A DNA stretch of 49,689 nucleotides from Bradyrhizobium cenepequi. Lineage in GTDB: Bacteria; Pseudomonadota; Alphaproteobacteria; Rhizobiales; Xanthobacteraceae. Shown one piece after another: positions 25,601 to 34,240 of the stretch. Location: positions 1 through 49,689 of the forward strand of contig NZ_JAGKJI010000048.1 in NCBI RefSeq assembly GCF_020329485.1. Direction: 5' to 3'. The notes beneath the pieces were generated by a model. It did no database searches and was not told the DNA's origin. It was given only the letters and a program-made list of their open reading frames with translations. Each line of letters begins with the position of its first letter. The first letter of the stretch is position 1. The translations under genes were made by a program, and so were the position numbers.

Positions 25601-26012
25601 CCAGGATCACCGCCTCGATCGCAAAGAAGATGAAGGTGAAGGAGGCGTAGATCAGCGAGGTGATGGTCGAGCCGATATAACCGAAGCCGGCACCGCGGGT
25701 CAGGAGATCGATGTCGATGCCGAACTTGGCGGCATGGTAGGCGATCGGCAGTCCGCAGCAGAAGATGATGGCGCTGACCACGAGGATGGCGGCGGTCGCG
25801 TTCATCGCACCATAGTTCAGCGTGATCGTGCCGCCGATCGCTTCCAGCGCCAGGAACGAGATCGCACCTAACGCAGTATTGGCGACGCGGGCGGCGGACC
25901 AGCGGCGCGCGCTCTTGGCTGTGAAGCGCAGCGCGTAATCTTCCAGCGTCTGGTTGGCGACCCACTGATTATACTGACGCCTGACGCGGTCTATCCGCTG
26001 CCGCCCTGCCAA
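22644..26012 (-). CDS. NCS1 permease-like hybrid sensor histidine kinase
   Basis: 1122 residues. Residues 1-480 form about 12 membrane helices with the N-terminal NQTLEDYALRF signature of NCS1 nucleobase/allantoin permeases. Residues 499-536 hold nine cysteines (CCICEHSF...CSLCCSLDARCHDLC). Two more helices (about 570-590, 605-626) and a coiled segment lead to a HisKA domain (His681 in GLSHELRSP), an ATPase (N-box Asn798, G1 DTGPG, G2 GTGLG) and a receiver (Asp967, Lys1018), then about 80 residues of undefined tail. It starts at TTG with an excellent aggagg site 7 bases upstream. I infer that it senses a nitrogen compound through the permease domain; transport is not excluded. Confidence 0.93.
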   Translation of the reverse strand: MAGRQRIDRVRRQYNQWVANQTLEDYALRFTAKSARRWSAARVANTALGAISFLALEAIGGTITLNYGAMNATAAILVVSAIIFCCGLPIAYHAAKFGIDIDLLTRGAGFGYIGSTITSLIYASFTFIFFAIEAVILATALEMCFGIPRPIGYLISAVVIIPLVVYGITLISRFQLWTQPLWIVLHILPFAAIAYAHPRSFIEWRHFAGEHGDPSGQIDLLLFGTAASVVFSLVAQIGEQVDFLRFLPRDRRTSRRAWWIALLSAGPGWIVLGALKLLAGSFLAFFALSHGVSTEHAAEPANMYLEAYQYVLSQPDLALALTGTFVILSQVKINVTNAYAGSIAWSNFFSRLTHSHPGRVVWLVFNVIVALLLMEIGVYKALEQTLALYSNVAIAWVGALVADLVINKPLGLRPQHIEFKRAHLCDINPVGVGAMLIATIVSISAFYGVFGPTAKALSAFVALAVAFVVAPLIAWATNGKYYIARKPKRSWQNLEQIQCCICEHSFEPEDMAACPAYAGPICSLCCSLDARCHDLCKPHARIQAQVSETLGKLLPQPIYARINSQLGHYLGVFAVSAGLVGLVLGLIYLQTSATVQAGDLLSDVLWKVFFALTIIIGVVAWLFVLAQQSRRAAEEETRRQTALLIQEIDAHKRTDAELQRAKEVAESANLAKSRYIVGLSHELRSPLNAISGYAQLLEQDTTLQTRPREQVRVVRRSADHLSGLIDGILDISKIEAGRLYLSRDEVRLNDFLDQLVGMFRLQAAAKGIDFVFKRPAVLPVVVYADEKRLRQILINLLSNAIKFTQSGHVQFVVHYRSPVAEFEVIDTGPGIQPDDLERIFAPFERGALGAAQPHTGTGLGLTISRLLAGVMGGDIKVTSTVGVGSTFRVKILLSEVTNPRRSAPTDAPVYGYHGPRKTVLITDDDPTHRDLLREVLAPLGFILLSAPDGPGCLALAQHCRPDLFLLDISMPGMDGWTVAEALRSTGHHQARILMISASALEAHGAPLAQPFHDGYLMKPIDIPRLLETIRLLLKLEWQHEADEIPLPPWRPESGSRPPVKYIEELIGLGQLGYIRAIQLKLDEIGTEYPEHADFVAQMRSLVDRFDLDQYMATLKALHSYDH

Positions 26013-26057
26013 TTCCCCACCTCCTGAGCCGACCTCGGTCTCCCGATAGTCCCGCTC

Positions 26058-26072
26058 GCAAATCCCGTACCA
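26058..26072 (-). promoter_or_regulatory. Candidate sigma-54 promoter of the sensor kinase gene
   Basis: On the minus strand: TGGTAC-GGGAT-TTGC, one base off the consensus TGGCAC-N5-TTGC, with the invariant GG-N10-GC intact. It lies 46 bases upstream of the TTG start. It would put the kinase and regulator under nitrogen (NtrC-type) control. Confidence 0.55.
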
Positions 26073-26101
26073 AAATCTACGTCGCTATTTTGCGGTGCAG
26101 T

Positions 26102-26119
26102 ATACGCAATCTTGCGTAT
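26102..26119. promoter_or_regulatory. 18-bp palindromic operator candidate between kinase and urtA
   Basis: atacgcaa-tc-ttgcgtat is a perfect 8-bp inverted repeat with a 2-base centre, nested inside a weaker outer repeat (gtgcag 26095-26100, ctgcac 26127-26132). It sits 68 bases before the urtA start and upstream of the kinase promoter, where a LuxR-type dimer could act on both. Confidence 0.6.
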
Positions 26120-26187
26120 CAGTGCGCTGCACAAAACTGGGCAATCCTCGCCTGACCAATAGGCGTTCTCGAACCAGTGGGGTGCTC

Positions 26188-27450
26188 ATGTCAGACGAAA
26201 AGAAACCGGGCCTGCGGTCGCCGTTTCGGCGCAAGCTGCTGATGGGAATGGCGGCGCTGCCGGCCATCTCGATGCTGCCACGCACTGCGTTCGCGGAGGC
26301 GCCGGCAACTTCCGCGGTCAACACCACCGGCCTCGCCGTCACCGACAGCGAAGTGACCGTCGGCATCCTGCACTCCGTCACCGGCACCATGGCGATCTCG
26401 GAGACCGGTTCGGTGGAAGCGGAAAAACTGGCAATCGAGCAGATCAATGCCGCCGGCGGCGTGCTCGGCCGCAAGATCAAGTTCATTCAGGAGGACGGCG
26501 CCAGCGACTGGCCGACCTTTGCTGAGAAAGCCAAGAAGCTCCTCGTCAATGACAAATGTGCCGCCGTCATGGGCTGCTGGACCTCTGCCTCGCGCAAGGC
26601 GGTGTTGCCAGTGTTCGAGCAATACAACGGCATGCTCTACTACCCGACCTTCTATGAAGGCCTCGAGCAGTCCAAGAACGTGATCTATACCGGCCAGGAA
26701 GCCACCCAGCAGATCATCGCCGGCCTCGACTGGGTCAACAAGACCAAGGGCGCCAAGACCTTCTATCTGCTCGGCTCCGACTACATCTGGCCGCGCACCT
26801 CGAACAAGATCGCGCGCAAGCACATCGAGGGCCATTTGCAGGGCGCCAAGGTCGTCGGCGAGGAGTACTTCCCGCTCGGCCACACCCAGTTCAACTCGGT
26901 CATCAACAAGATCAAATTGACGAAGCCCGACGTGATCTACGCCATCATCGTCGGCGGCTCCAACGTCGCCTTCTACAAGCAGCTCAAGGCAGCCGGCATC
27001 GACCTCTCCAAGCAGACGCTGCTCACGATCTCGGTCACCGAAGACGAGATCGACGGCATCGGCGGCGAAAACATCGCGGGCGCCTATGCCTGCATGAAAT
27101 ACTTCCAGTCGCTCGACAATCCCAACAACAAGGCCTTCGTCACCGCGTTCAAGAAGATGTGGGGCGAGAAGACCGTGATCGGTGACGTGACGCAGGCCGC
27201 CTATCTCGGCCCGTGGCTGTGGAAGTTGACGGTGGAGAAGGCCGGCAGCTTCGACATCGACAAGGTGGCGGCGGCTTCACCCGGCGTCGAGTTCAAGGGC
27301 GCGCCGGAAGGTTATGTCCGCGTCCACGAGAACCATCACCTCTGGTCGAAGACGCGCGTCGGCCGCGCCAAGACGGATGGCCAGTACGAATTGATCTACG
27401 AGACCGCCGATCTCGTCGAGCCCGATCCGTTCCCGAAGGGCTACCAGTGA
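26188..27450 (+). CDS. urtA: Urea/short-chain amide ABC transporter substrate-binding protein
   Basis: 420 residues. A signal segment with twin Arg (FRRKLLMGMAALPAISML) precedes a Leu/Ile/Val-type periplasmic binding fold of the UrtA/FmdD subgroup. Subgroup markers are VGILHSVTGTMAISET, GCWTSASRKAVLPVFE and YYPTFYEGLE. The protein binds urea or small amides such as formamide in the periplasm. Linkage to formamidase favours amides. I chose the ATG at 26188 (gtggggtg upstream). It is the first gene of an operon running to fmdB and is divergent from the sensor kinase. Confidence 0.92.
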   Translation: MSDEKKPGLRSPFRRKLLMGMAALPAISMLPRTAFAEAPATSAVNTTGLAVTDSEVTVGILHSVTGTMAISETGSVEAEKLAIEQINAAGGVLGRKIKFIQEDGASDWPTFAEKAKKLLVNDKCAAVMGCWTSASRKAVLPVFEQYNGMLYYPTFYEGLEQSKNVIYTGQEATQQIIAGLDWVNKTKGAKTFYLLGSDYIWPRTSNKIARKHIEGHLQGAKVVGEEYFPLGHTQFNSVINKIKLTKPDVIYAIIVGGSNVAFYKQLKAAGIDLSKQTLLTISVTEDEIDGIGGENIAGAYACMKYFQSLDNPNNKAFVTAFKKMWGEKTVIGDVTQAAYLGPWLWKLTVEKAGSFDIDKVAAASPGVEFKGAPEGYVRVHENHHLWSKTRVGRAKTDGQYELIYETADLVEPDPFPKGYQ

Positions 27451-27491
27451 GAACGCGCCTCGGCTGAGGCCGCTTCTCCCAATTGACAGCA

Positions 27492-27513
27492 GCGTGGGCT
27501 AGTCGGCCCACGC
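27492..27513 (+). promoter_or_regulatory. Intercistronic hairpin between urtA and urtB
   Basis: A perfect 8-bp stem (gcgtgggc/gcccacgc) with a 6-base loop lies 41 bases after the urtA stop. It probably stabilises or partly terminates the message so that binding protein is made in excess of the membrane parts. No T-run follows. Confidence 0.55.
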
Positions 27514-27555
27514 GTGCGCCACGCGCACAGACCTGACCCATGCAGAGGACGGATC

Positions 27556-28482
27556 ATGTTCGGTGACTATTCGCTCAGCGATCTCGGCGCCATCTTCGCG
27601 ATGCAAGGCTTTGCCGGGCTGATCCTGTTCTCGGTCTACGTGCTGATGGCGCTCGGGCTCGCCATCATCTTCGGCCAGATGGGCGTCATCAACATGGCCC
27701 ATGGCGAGTTCATGATCCTCGGCGCCTATGTCACCTGGATGACGTCGAGCGCCTTCCAGCAATATCTGCCCTCGCTGTTTCCCGGCTATTTCTTCATCGC
27801 GATGTCGCTCGCGTTCATCGCATCAGGCGCGCTCGGCATGCTCGTCGAATGGGCGCTGATACGCCATCTCTACAAACGCCCGCTGGACACGCTGCTCGCG
27901 ACCTGGGGGCTGAGCCTGATCCTGCAGCAGGCCTATCGCTCGGTGTTCGGCGCGCGCGAAGTCGGCGTCGAATTGCCGGAATGGATGATGGGCTCCAAGC
28001 AGGTGACCGACACCATCGAAGTGCCGATCAACGGCATCTTCGTGATGGGCTTGACCGTGTTGATCACGCTCGCGGTCGCCTACATCTTGGTCTTCTCGCG
28101 CTGGGGCAAGCAGGTTCGGGCCGTCGTGCAGAACCGCGTGATGGCCGGCGCCGTCGGCATCAACACCGAGAAGGTCGACCGCTACACCTTCGGTCTCGGC
28201 TGCGGCATCGCCGGCGTCGCGGGAAGCGCCTTCACCATGATCGGCTCGACGGGGCCGACCGCCGGCCAGCTCTACATCGTCGACACCTTCCTGGTCGTCG
28301 TGTTCGGCGGCGCGGCCTCGCTCGTCGGCACCATCGCCTCCGCCTTCACGATCTCGCAGGCGCAGTCGACCATGGAGTTCTTCCTGTCGGGCTCGATGGC
28401 GAAAGTGCTGACGCTGCTTGCAATCGTCGCGATCCTGATGATGCGGCCGCAAGGACTGTTTGCACTCAAGGTCCGCAAATAA
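27556..28482 (+). CDS. urtB: Urea/amide ABC transporter permease UrtB
   Basis: 308 residues of the LivH/UrtB branched-chain permease type, with about eight membrane helices. Family segments include FGQMGVINMAHGEFMILGAY near residue 40 and NTEKVDRYTFGLGCGIAG near residue 205. It forms half of the inner-membrane channel with UrtC. The ATG at 27556 has a gagga ribosome-binding site; an earlier in-frame start at 27514 is less likely. urtC begins 19 bases after its stop. Confidence 0.93.
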   Translation: MFGDYSLSDLGAIFAMQGFAGLILFSVYVLMALGLAIIFGQMGVINMAHGEFMILGAYVTWMTSSAFQQYLPSLFPGYFFIAMSLAFIASGALGMLVEWALIRHLYKRPLDTLLATWGLSLILQQAYRSVFGAREVGVELPEWMMGSKQVTDTIEVPINGIFVMGLTVLITLAVAYILVFSRWGKQVRAVVQNRVMAGAVGINTEKVDRYTFGLGCGIAGVAGSAFTMIGSTGPTAGQLYIVDTFLVVVFGGAASLVGTIASAFTISQAQSTMEFFLSGSMAKVLTLLAIVAILMMRPQGLFALKVRK

Positions 28483-28501
28483 CAACAAGCAGGCTCTGGT
28501 C

Positions 28502-29641
28502 ATGATCATCAACTCGCGCTTTTTCAATCGCTCCGAGCTGATCGGATTCCTCGCGCTCGCGCTACTCCTCTTCGTCATCCTGCCGCTGTCGCTGGATATC
28601 TTCCGTCTCAACCTGGTCGCTAAATATCTCACCTACGCCTTTGTCGGAATTGGCCTTGTGCTGTGCTGGGGCTATGGCGGCATTTTGAGCCTGGGGCAGG
28701 GCGTATTCTTCGGCCTCGGCGGCTACTGCATGGCGATGTATCTGAAGCTGGAAGCCTCCAGCGTCGAGAATACCAAGATCCAATCGACGCCGGGCATTCC
28801 CGATTTCATGGACTGGAACCAGCTCACGCAGCTCCCCTTCTTCTGGAAGCCGTTCCATAGTTTCCCGATCACGCTGATCGCCATCATTCTGGTGCCGGGC
28901 ATCTTCGCTTTCATTATCGGCGCGGCGATGTTCAAGCGGCGTGTCGGCGGCGTCTATTTCGCGATCATCACGCAAGCGATCGCCGCGATCATGACCATCC
29001 TGATCGTGGGCCAGCAGGGCTACACCGGCGGCATCAACGGGATCACCGATTTGCGCACGCTGCACGGTTGGGACATCCGCACCGACCACGCCAAGTTCAT
29101 CCTCTATTTCGTCGAGGTCGTGCTGCTGTTCGCCTGCATTGTCGCCGCGCAGTTCATACGGCTGACGAAGCTCGGCCGCATCCTGGTGGCGATGCGCGAG
29201 CAGGAGGACCGCGTCCGCTTCTCCGGCTACAGCGTCGCCAATTTCAAGATCTTCGCCTTCTGCGCCGCAGCGATCTTCGCGGCGATCGGCGGCGCCATGT
29301 TTACGCTCGAGGTCGGTTTCATGTCGCCGTCTTTCGTCGGCATCGTGCCTTCGATCGAGATGGTGATCTACACCGCGGTTGGGGGCCGGATGTCGATCTT
29401 CGGCGCGGTCTGGGGTTCGCTGCTGGTCAACTTTGCCAAGACCAGCCTCTCGGAATCCTTCCCGCAGCTCTGGCTGTTTGGCTTAGGGGCGCTCTTCATC
29501 GCGGTCGTGCTGGCATTCCCGAACGGACTCTCCGGCATCTGGCAGGATCATGTGCAGCCGCGCATCGACCGCCTGCTGGCTGCGCGGAAATCGAAACCCG
29601 GCAACGGCTTCTCCGTCGCCGATGGCGCACCGGCGGAGTAG
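28502..29641 (+). CDS. urtC: Urea/amide ABC transporter permease UrtC
   Basis: 379 residues of the LivM/UrtC type, with about ten membrane helices. The Urt-type segment WGYGGILSLGQGVFFGLGGY at about residues 55-74 and the coupling region LVAMREQEDRVRFSGYSV are visible. It pairs with UrtB in the inner membrane. The ATG at 28502 follows the urtB stop by 19 bases. The C-terminal tail (about 40 residues) is basic and cytoplasmic. urtD starts 10 bases downstream. Confidence 0.93.
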   Translation: MIINSRFFNRSELIGFLALALLLFVILPLSLDIFRLNLVAKYLTYAFVGIGLVLCWGYGGILSLGQGVFFGLGGYCMAMYLKLEASSVENTKIQSTPGIPDFMDWNQLTQLPFFWKPFHSFPITLIAIILVPGIFAFIIGAAMFKRRVGGVYFAIITQAIAAIMTILIVGQQGYTGGINGITDLRTLHGWDIRTDHAKFILYFVEVVLLFACIVAAQFIRLTKLGRILVAMREQEDRVRFSGYSVANFKIFAFCAAAIFAAIGGAMFTLEVGFMSPSFVGIVPSIEMVIYTAVGGRMSIFGAVWGSLLVNFAKTSLSESFPQLWLFGLGALFIAVVLAFPNGLSGIWQDHVQPRIDRLLAARKSKPGNGFSVADGAPAE

Positions 29642-29651
29642 GGAGAGGGTC

Positions 29652-30407
<756 letters not shown>

Positions 30408-30445
30408 GCATGGTGATGTGTAGTCCCGCCGCCACGCACTCCGTC

Positions 30446-30576
30446 CACCTCTCCCCATCGGGGAGAGGTCGGATCGCATCGCCAGATGCGATCCGGGTGA
30501 GGGGGCTTGCTCTCTCGTGGGACCTGATCCCCTCACCCGGCGCTACGCGCCGACCTCTCCCTATGGGAGAGGTGAA
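30446..30576. repeat. Palindromic intergenic repeat (ctctccc family), copy 2, inside the urt operon
   Basis: Same structure as the element at 8789: terminal hairpins (cctctccccatcggggagagg; cctctccctatgggagagg) and complementary inner arms (gatcgcatcgccagatgcgatc, then ccctcacccggcgctacgcgcc). It lies between urtD and urtE, where it could reduce or uncouple expression of urtE and the fmd genes. Confidence 0.85.
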
Positions 30577-30604
30577 GAAAAGCATCCGGCTATAGGTGGC
30601 GCTC

Positions 30605-31294
30605 ATGCTCGCAATCTCCGATCTTCATGTCGCCTATGGCCAGAGTGAGGTGTTGCACGGACTCAATGTGTCGGTCGCGGCTAACGAGATCGTGGCGATC
30701 ATGGGCCGCAACGGCATGGGCAAGACGACGCTGATGAAGTCGCTGATGGGCATCCTGCCGACCAAGAGCGGCTCGGTGACCATGGACGGCGCTGAGCTCA
30801 ACAAGCTCGAAAGCTATGAGCGCGTGGCCAAAGGCCTCGCCTATGTCCCGCAGGGCCGCATGATCTTCTCCACCATGACGGTGAAGGAGAACATCGAGAC
30901 CGGCCTCGTCGTGCATGGCGAGTCCGAAGTGCCCGGCGCCATCTACGAACTCTTTCCGGTGCTGCTCGAGATGAAGAACCGCCGCGGCGGCAACCTGTCC
31001 GGCGGCCAGCAGCAGCAGCTCGCGATCGCGCGCGCGCTCGCGACCAAGCCGAAAGTGCTGCTGCTGGACGAGCCGACCGAAGGCATCCAACCGTCGATCA
31101 TCAAGGAGATGGCGCGTACGCTGAAGCGCATCCGCGACGAGCGCGGCCTCTCGATCGTGGTCTCCGAGCAGGTGCTGAGCTTTGCCCTCGACATCGCCGA
31201 CCGCGTGCTGGTGATCGAGAACGGTGAGATCGTCCGCGACGATCCGCGCGACACCGTCGATGCCACGCAGATCTCGAAATATTTGTCCGTCTAA
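30605..31294 (+). CDS. urtE: Urea/amide ABC transporter ATPase UrtE
   Basis: 229 residues, a LivF-type ATPase. Walker A is GRNGMGKTT (about 37-45), signature LSGGQ (followed by QQQLAIARAL), Walker B LLLDEPTEG, and the H-loop position carries Gln (VVSEQVLSF), as is common in LivF/UrtE. It partners UrtD. The ATG at 30605 has aggtgg 5 bases upstream; a GTG at 30596 is an alternative. The formamidase gene follows 39 bases downstream. Confidence 0.94.
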   Translation: MLAISDLHVAYGQSEVLHGLNVSVAANEIVAIMGRNGMGKTTLMKSLMGILPTKSGSVTMDGAELNKLESYERVAKGLAYVPQGRMIFSTMTVKENIETGLVVHGESEVPGAIYELFPVLLEMKNRRGGNLSGGQQQQLAIARALATKPKVLLLDEPTEGIQPSIIKEMARTLKRIRDERGLSIVVSEQVLSFALDIADRVLVIENGEIVRDDPRDTVDATQISKYLSV

Positions 31295-31333
31295 TCTCTA
31301 ACCAACCAAGGCTGGTAACAAGGGGAGCTTCTG

Positions 31334-32563
31334 ATGCCAGAGACACTCATCAAGGTCGATCTCACCAAATCGGCGTATGACAACGACATGGTGCATAACC
31401 GCTGGCACCCGGACATCCCGATCGTGGCGTGGGTCAATCCCGGCGACGATTTCATCATCGAGACCTATGACTGGACAGGCGGCTTCATCAAGAACAACGA
31501 TTCCGCTGATGACGTGCGCGACATCGACCTGTCGATCGTGCACTTCCTGTCCGGCCCGATCGGCGTCAAGGGTGCTGAACCCGGCGACCTCCTGGTCGTC
31601 GACCTGCTCGACGTCGGCCCACTGAAGGAGAGCCTGTGGGGCTTCAACGGCTTCTTCTCCAAGCAGAATGGCGGCGGCTTCCTTACCGATCATTTCCCGC
31701 TGGCGCAGAAATCGATCTGGGACATCAAGGGTCTCTACACCTCCTCGCGCCATGTGCCCGGTGTCAACTTCGCCGGACTGATCCATCCCGGCCTGATCGG
31801 CTGCCTGCCGGACCCGAAGATGCTTGCGACCTGGAACGCGCGCGAGGCCGAATTGATCGCGACCAACCCGACCCGCGTGCCCGGACTTGCCAACCCGCCG
31901 TTTGGTCCGACCGCGCATGGCGGCCGCGCCAAGGGCGACGTGAAAGCCAAGATCGGCGCGGAGGGCGCGCGCACCGTGCCGCCGCGCGAGCATGGCGGCA
32001 ATTGCGACATCAAGGACCTCTCGCGCGGCTCGAAGATCTATTTCCCGGTCTATGTACCCGGCGGCGGCCTCTCGATGGGCGATCTGCACTTCAGCCAGGG
32101 CGACGGCGAGATCACCTTCTGCGGCGCGATCGAGATGGCCGGCTGGCTGCACCTCAAGGTCGATATCATCAAGGACGGGGTGGCAAAATACGGCATCAAG
32201 AATCCGATCTTCAAGCCGTCGCCGATCACGCCAAACTACAGGGATTTCCTGATCTTCGAAGGCATCTCGGTCGATGAGGCCGGCAAGCAATATTACCTCG
32301 ACGTCCACATCGCCTATCGCCAGGCCTGCCTGAACGCGATCGAATACCTGAAGAAGTTCGGCTACTCCGGCGCGCAGGCCTATTCGATTCTGGGCACCGC
32401 ACCGTGCCAGGGCCACATCTCCGGCGTCGTCGACGTGCCGAACGCCTGCGCCACGCTGTGGCTGCCGACGGAGATTTTTGACTTCGACGTGATGCCGTCG
32501 TCGGCCGGTCCGATCAAGCACATCACAGGCGACATCCAGATGCCGATCTCGCCGGACAAGTAG
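31334..32563 (+). CDS. fmdA: Formamidase (acetamidase/formamidase family)
   Basis: 409 residues, matching the roughly 400-residue FmdA/AmdA family. N-terminal family features (NRWHPDIPIVAWVNPGDDF) and the central segment PPREHGGNCDIKDLSRGSKI, followed by VYVPGGGLSMGDLHFSQGDGE, contain the Cys, His, Asp and Glu residues typical of the metal and catalytic region. It hydrolyses formamide (and other short amides) to ammonia and the acid in the cytoplasm. Its position directly after the Urt-type transporter and before fmdB recalls the Methylophilus fmd cluster, so the transporter probably imports its substrate. A gggg ribosome-binding site precedes the ATG. Confidence 0.95.
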   Translation: MPETLIKVDLTKSAYDNDMVHNRWHPDIPIVAWVNPGDDFIIETYDWTGGFIKNNDSADDVRDIDLSIVHFLSGPIGVKGAEPGDLLVVDLLDVGPLKESLWGFNGFFSKQNGGGFLTDHFPLAQKSIWDIKGLYTSSRHVPGVNFAGLIHPGLIGCLPDPKMLATWNAREAELIATNPTRVPGLANPPFGPTAHGGRAKGDVKAKIGAEGARTVPPREHGGNCDIKDLSRGSKIYFPVYVPGGGLSMGDLHFSQGDGEITFCGAIEMAGWLHLKVDIIKDGVAKYGIKNPIFKPSPITPNYRDFLIFEGISVDEAGKQYYLDVHIAYRQACLNAIEYLKKFGYSGAQAYSILGTAPCQGHISGVVDVPNACATLWLPTEIFDFDVMPSSAGPIKHITGDIQMPISPDK

Positions 32564-32578
32564 CTGTCTGCGCGACGA

Positions 32579-32611
32579 GATGCGGGACGGCGCGTATCTG
32601 CCGCCCGCATC
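32579..32611 (+). other. Hairpin between fmdA and fmdB
   Basis: An 8-bp inverted repeat (gatgcggg/cccgcatc) extended inward by cgg/ccg, 15 bases after the fmdA stop. No T-run follows; it may stabilise the fmdA message. Confidence 0.45.
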
Positions 32612-32653
32612 CGCCGCGAGTTTTTGAACCCTGCTCGCGCGAGGAGGAGAAAA

Positions 32654-32995
32654 ATGCCCGTCTACGAATATCTCTGCGACGAATGCGGCCCGTTCACGGA
32701 CATGCGGCCGATGTCGGAATGCGACCTGCCGCGAGACTGCCCGCAATGCGAAGCGGAATCGCCGCGCGTGATCCTGACCGCGCCGAGCTTCTTCTGCATG
32801 CCTTCCAACAATCGCAAGGCCCACGCCGTCAACGAGCGCAGCGCGCATGCGCCGAAGACGCTCGACCAGTACAAGGCCGCGCACAGCCCGGGCTGCGGCT
32901 GCTGCTCTGGCAAGAAGCCGGCGAGATTGATGACGAAGAGCAAGACCGGCGCCAAGGGTTTTCCCACCGCGCGCCCCTGGATGATCAGCCATTAA
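32654..32995 (+). CDS. fmdB: FmdB-family zinc-ribbon protein
   Basis: 113 residues. The N-terminal MPVYEYLCDECG and the following CPQC pair form the zinc ribbon that defines the FmdB/CxxC_CxxC_SSSS family. The C-terminal part is basic with a CGCC cluster near residue 91. FmdB was proposed to regulate formamidase expression in Methylophilus; its molecular role is otherwise poorly defined. A strong gaggagga ribosome-binding site precedes the ATG at 32654. It closes the urt-fmd operon. Confidence 0.9.
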   Translation: MPVYEYLCDECGPFTDMRPMSECDLPRDCPQCEAESPRVILTAPSFFCMPSNNRKAHAVNERSAHAPKTLDQYKAAHSPGCGCCSGKKPARLMTKSKTGAKGFPTARPWMISH

Positions 32996-33022
32996 CGCGC
33001 GAGCGCGCGGCACAAAACACGC

Positions 33023-33146
33023 TGTCGTCCCGGCCTTGAGCCGGGACCCATAACCACAGGGCTGTGTGGTGTGCTCCGCCGCAACCGCGTGCTCGCGCCA
33101 CCACATCTTCCTGTGGTTATGGGTCCCTGCTTTCGCAAGGGACGAC
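33023..33146. repeat. Palindromic repeat (gtcccgg/gggaccc family)
   Basis: A composite inverted repeat. gggacccataaccacag near 33043-33059 is matched by its complement ctgtggttatgggtccc near 33111-33127, and the outer ends carry gtcgtccc and gggacgac. It fills the gap between fmdB and the aldo/keto reductase gene and could end the fmd transcript. Confidence 0.8.
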
Positions 33147-33219
33147 ATCTGTCTTGCCGCGACATCGCCTCACCCATCGTCTAAGGTTCGCCTCCCGCAG
33201 TTCCTTCGACGTGGCGATC

Positions 33220-34059
33220 ATGCGCACCAAGAAATTCGGCCACCATGGCCCCAACGTCTCCGTGATCGGGCAGGGCACCTGGTATCTCGACCACGGCGAC
33301 CGCAAGGCGGCGGTCGCGGCGCTGCGCCGTGGCATCGAGCGCGGCATGACCCACATCGACACTGCGGAGATGTATGGCGATGCGGAACTCGTAATCGCGG
33401 ATGCGATCGAGGGCCAGCGCGAGGACCTGTTCCTGGTCTCCAAGGTGCTGCCCAGCAACGCCTCACGCCGCACCACCATCATCGCCTGCGAGCGCTCGCT
33501 GAAGCGGCTGAAGACCGATCGGCTCGACTGCTATCTCTTGCACTGGCGCGGATCCTATCCGCTGGAGGACACCGTCGCGGCGTTCGAGGAACTGGTCGCC
33601 TCCGGAAAAATACGGTCCTGGGGCGTCAGCAATTTCGACGCCGCCGATCTCGACGAGATCCTGGAAGTTTCTGACGAGGGCAGGATCGCCTGCAATCAGG
33701 TGCTCTATCACCTGCAGGAGCGTGCGATCGAGCACGCCGTGATCCCCTGGTGTGAGAAGCACGGCGTCGCCGTCGTCGCCTACTCACCGTTCGGCCACAA
33801 TGATTTCCCGTCGCCGCGGAGTAAGGGCGGCGCGGTGCTGCAGACGGTCGCCGAGGCGCACAACGCCACGCCACGCCAGGTCGCGCTGGCTTTCCTCGTC
33901 CGCGCGGCTTCCGTGTTGGCGATCCCCAAAGCATCAAGCGCGGAACACGCCGCCGAGAACGCCGCGGCCGGTGACCTCGTGTTAAGCGCCAGCGAGATCG
34001 AAGCGTTGGACAAGGCTTTTCCGCGTGGTAACAAGCCGCGCTCGCTGCCGATGCTCTAG
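33220..34059 (+). CDS. Aldo/keto reductase
   Basis: 279 residues, a TIM-barrel NADPH-dependent oxidoreductase. The catalytic tetrad can be placed: Asp and Tyr in HIDTAEMYGDAE (about residues 46-57), Lys in LVSKVLP, and His in YLLHWRG. The cofactor-binding end includes VLAIPKASS. It reduces aldehydes or ketones, but the substrate cannot be inferred. The ATG at 33220 was chosen to match the family N-terminus (TKKFGHHGPNVSVIGQGTWY); a GTG at 33211 is possible. It stands alone between repeats. Confidence 0.92.
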   Translation: MRTKKFGHHGPNVSVIGQGTWYLDHGDRKAAVAALRRGIERGMTHIDTAEMYGDAELVIADAIEGQREDLFLVSKVLPSNASRRTTIIACERSLKRLKTDRLDCYLLHWRGSYPLEDTVAAFEELVASGKIRSWGVSNFDAADLDEILEVSDEGRIACNQVLYHLQERAIEHAVIPWCEKHGVAVVAYSPFGHNDFPSPRSKGGAVLQTVAEAHNATPRQVALAFLVRAASVLAIPKASSAEHAAENAAAGDLVLSASEIEALDKAFPRGNKPRSLPML

Positions 34060-34240
34060 AGCATGATCCGGAAAAGTGTGAAGCGGTTTTCCGAAAAGAT
34101 CATGCTCAAACAACAACCTAAAGCGCGATGATGATTCATCCTCATCTCATCGCGCTTTAGAGCATTGGTCCCGGACTCGAAGGCCAGCGCTAGCGCAAAG
34201 TGGGCACCGGTTTTCCGAAGCGGGTCACGCTCAAAAATAA
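34058..34240. repeat. Dispersed repeat cluster (agagcatgatc family)
   Basis: gagcatgatc (34059-34068) pairs with gatcatgctc (34098-34107) around a gttttcc-containing centre. A second palindrome follows (aaagcgcgatgatg...catcgcgcttt, about 34121-34160), then a third segment with gcaccggttttccgaagcg. Such elements are widespread in Bradyrhizobium-like genomes. The 34060-34405 gap holds nothing else that I can identify. Confidence 0.75.

Noticed and set aside
31298..33148. 616-codon open frame antisense to fmdA and fmdB
   Set aside because: It has no recognisable domains and runs through two well-defined genes and a repeat.
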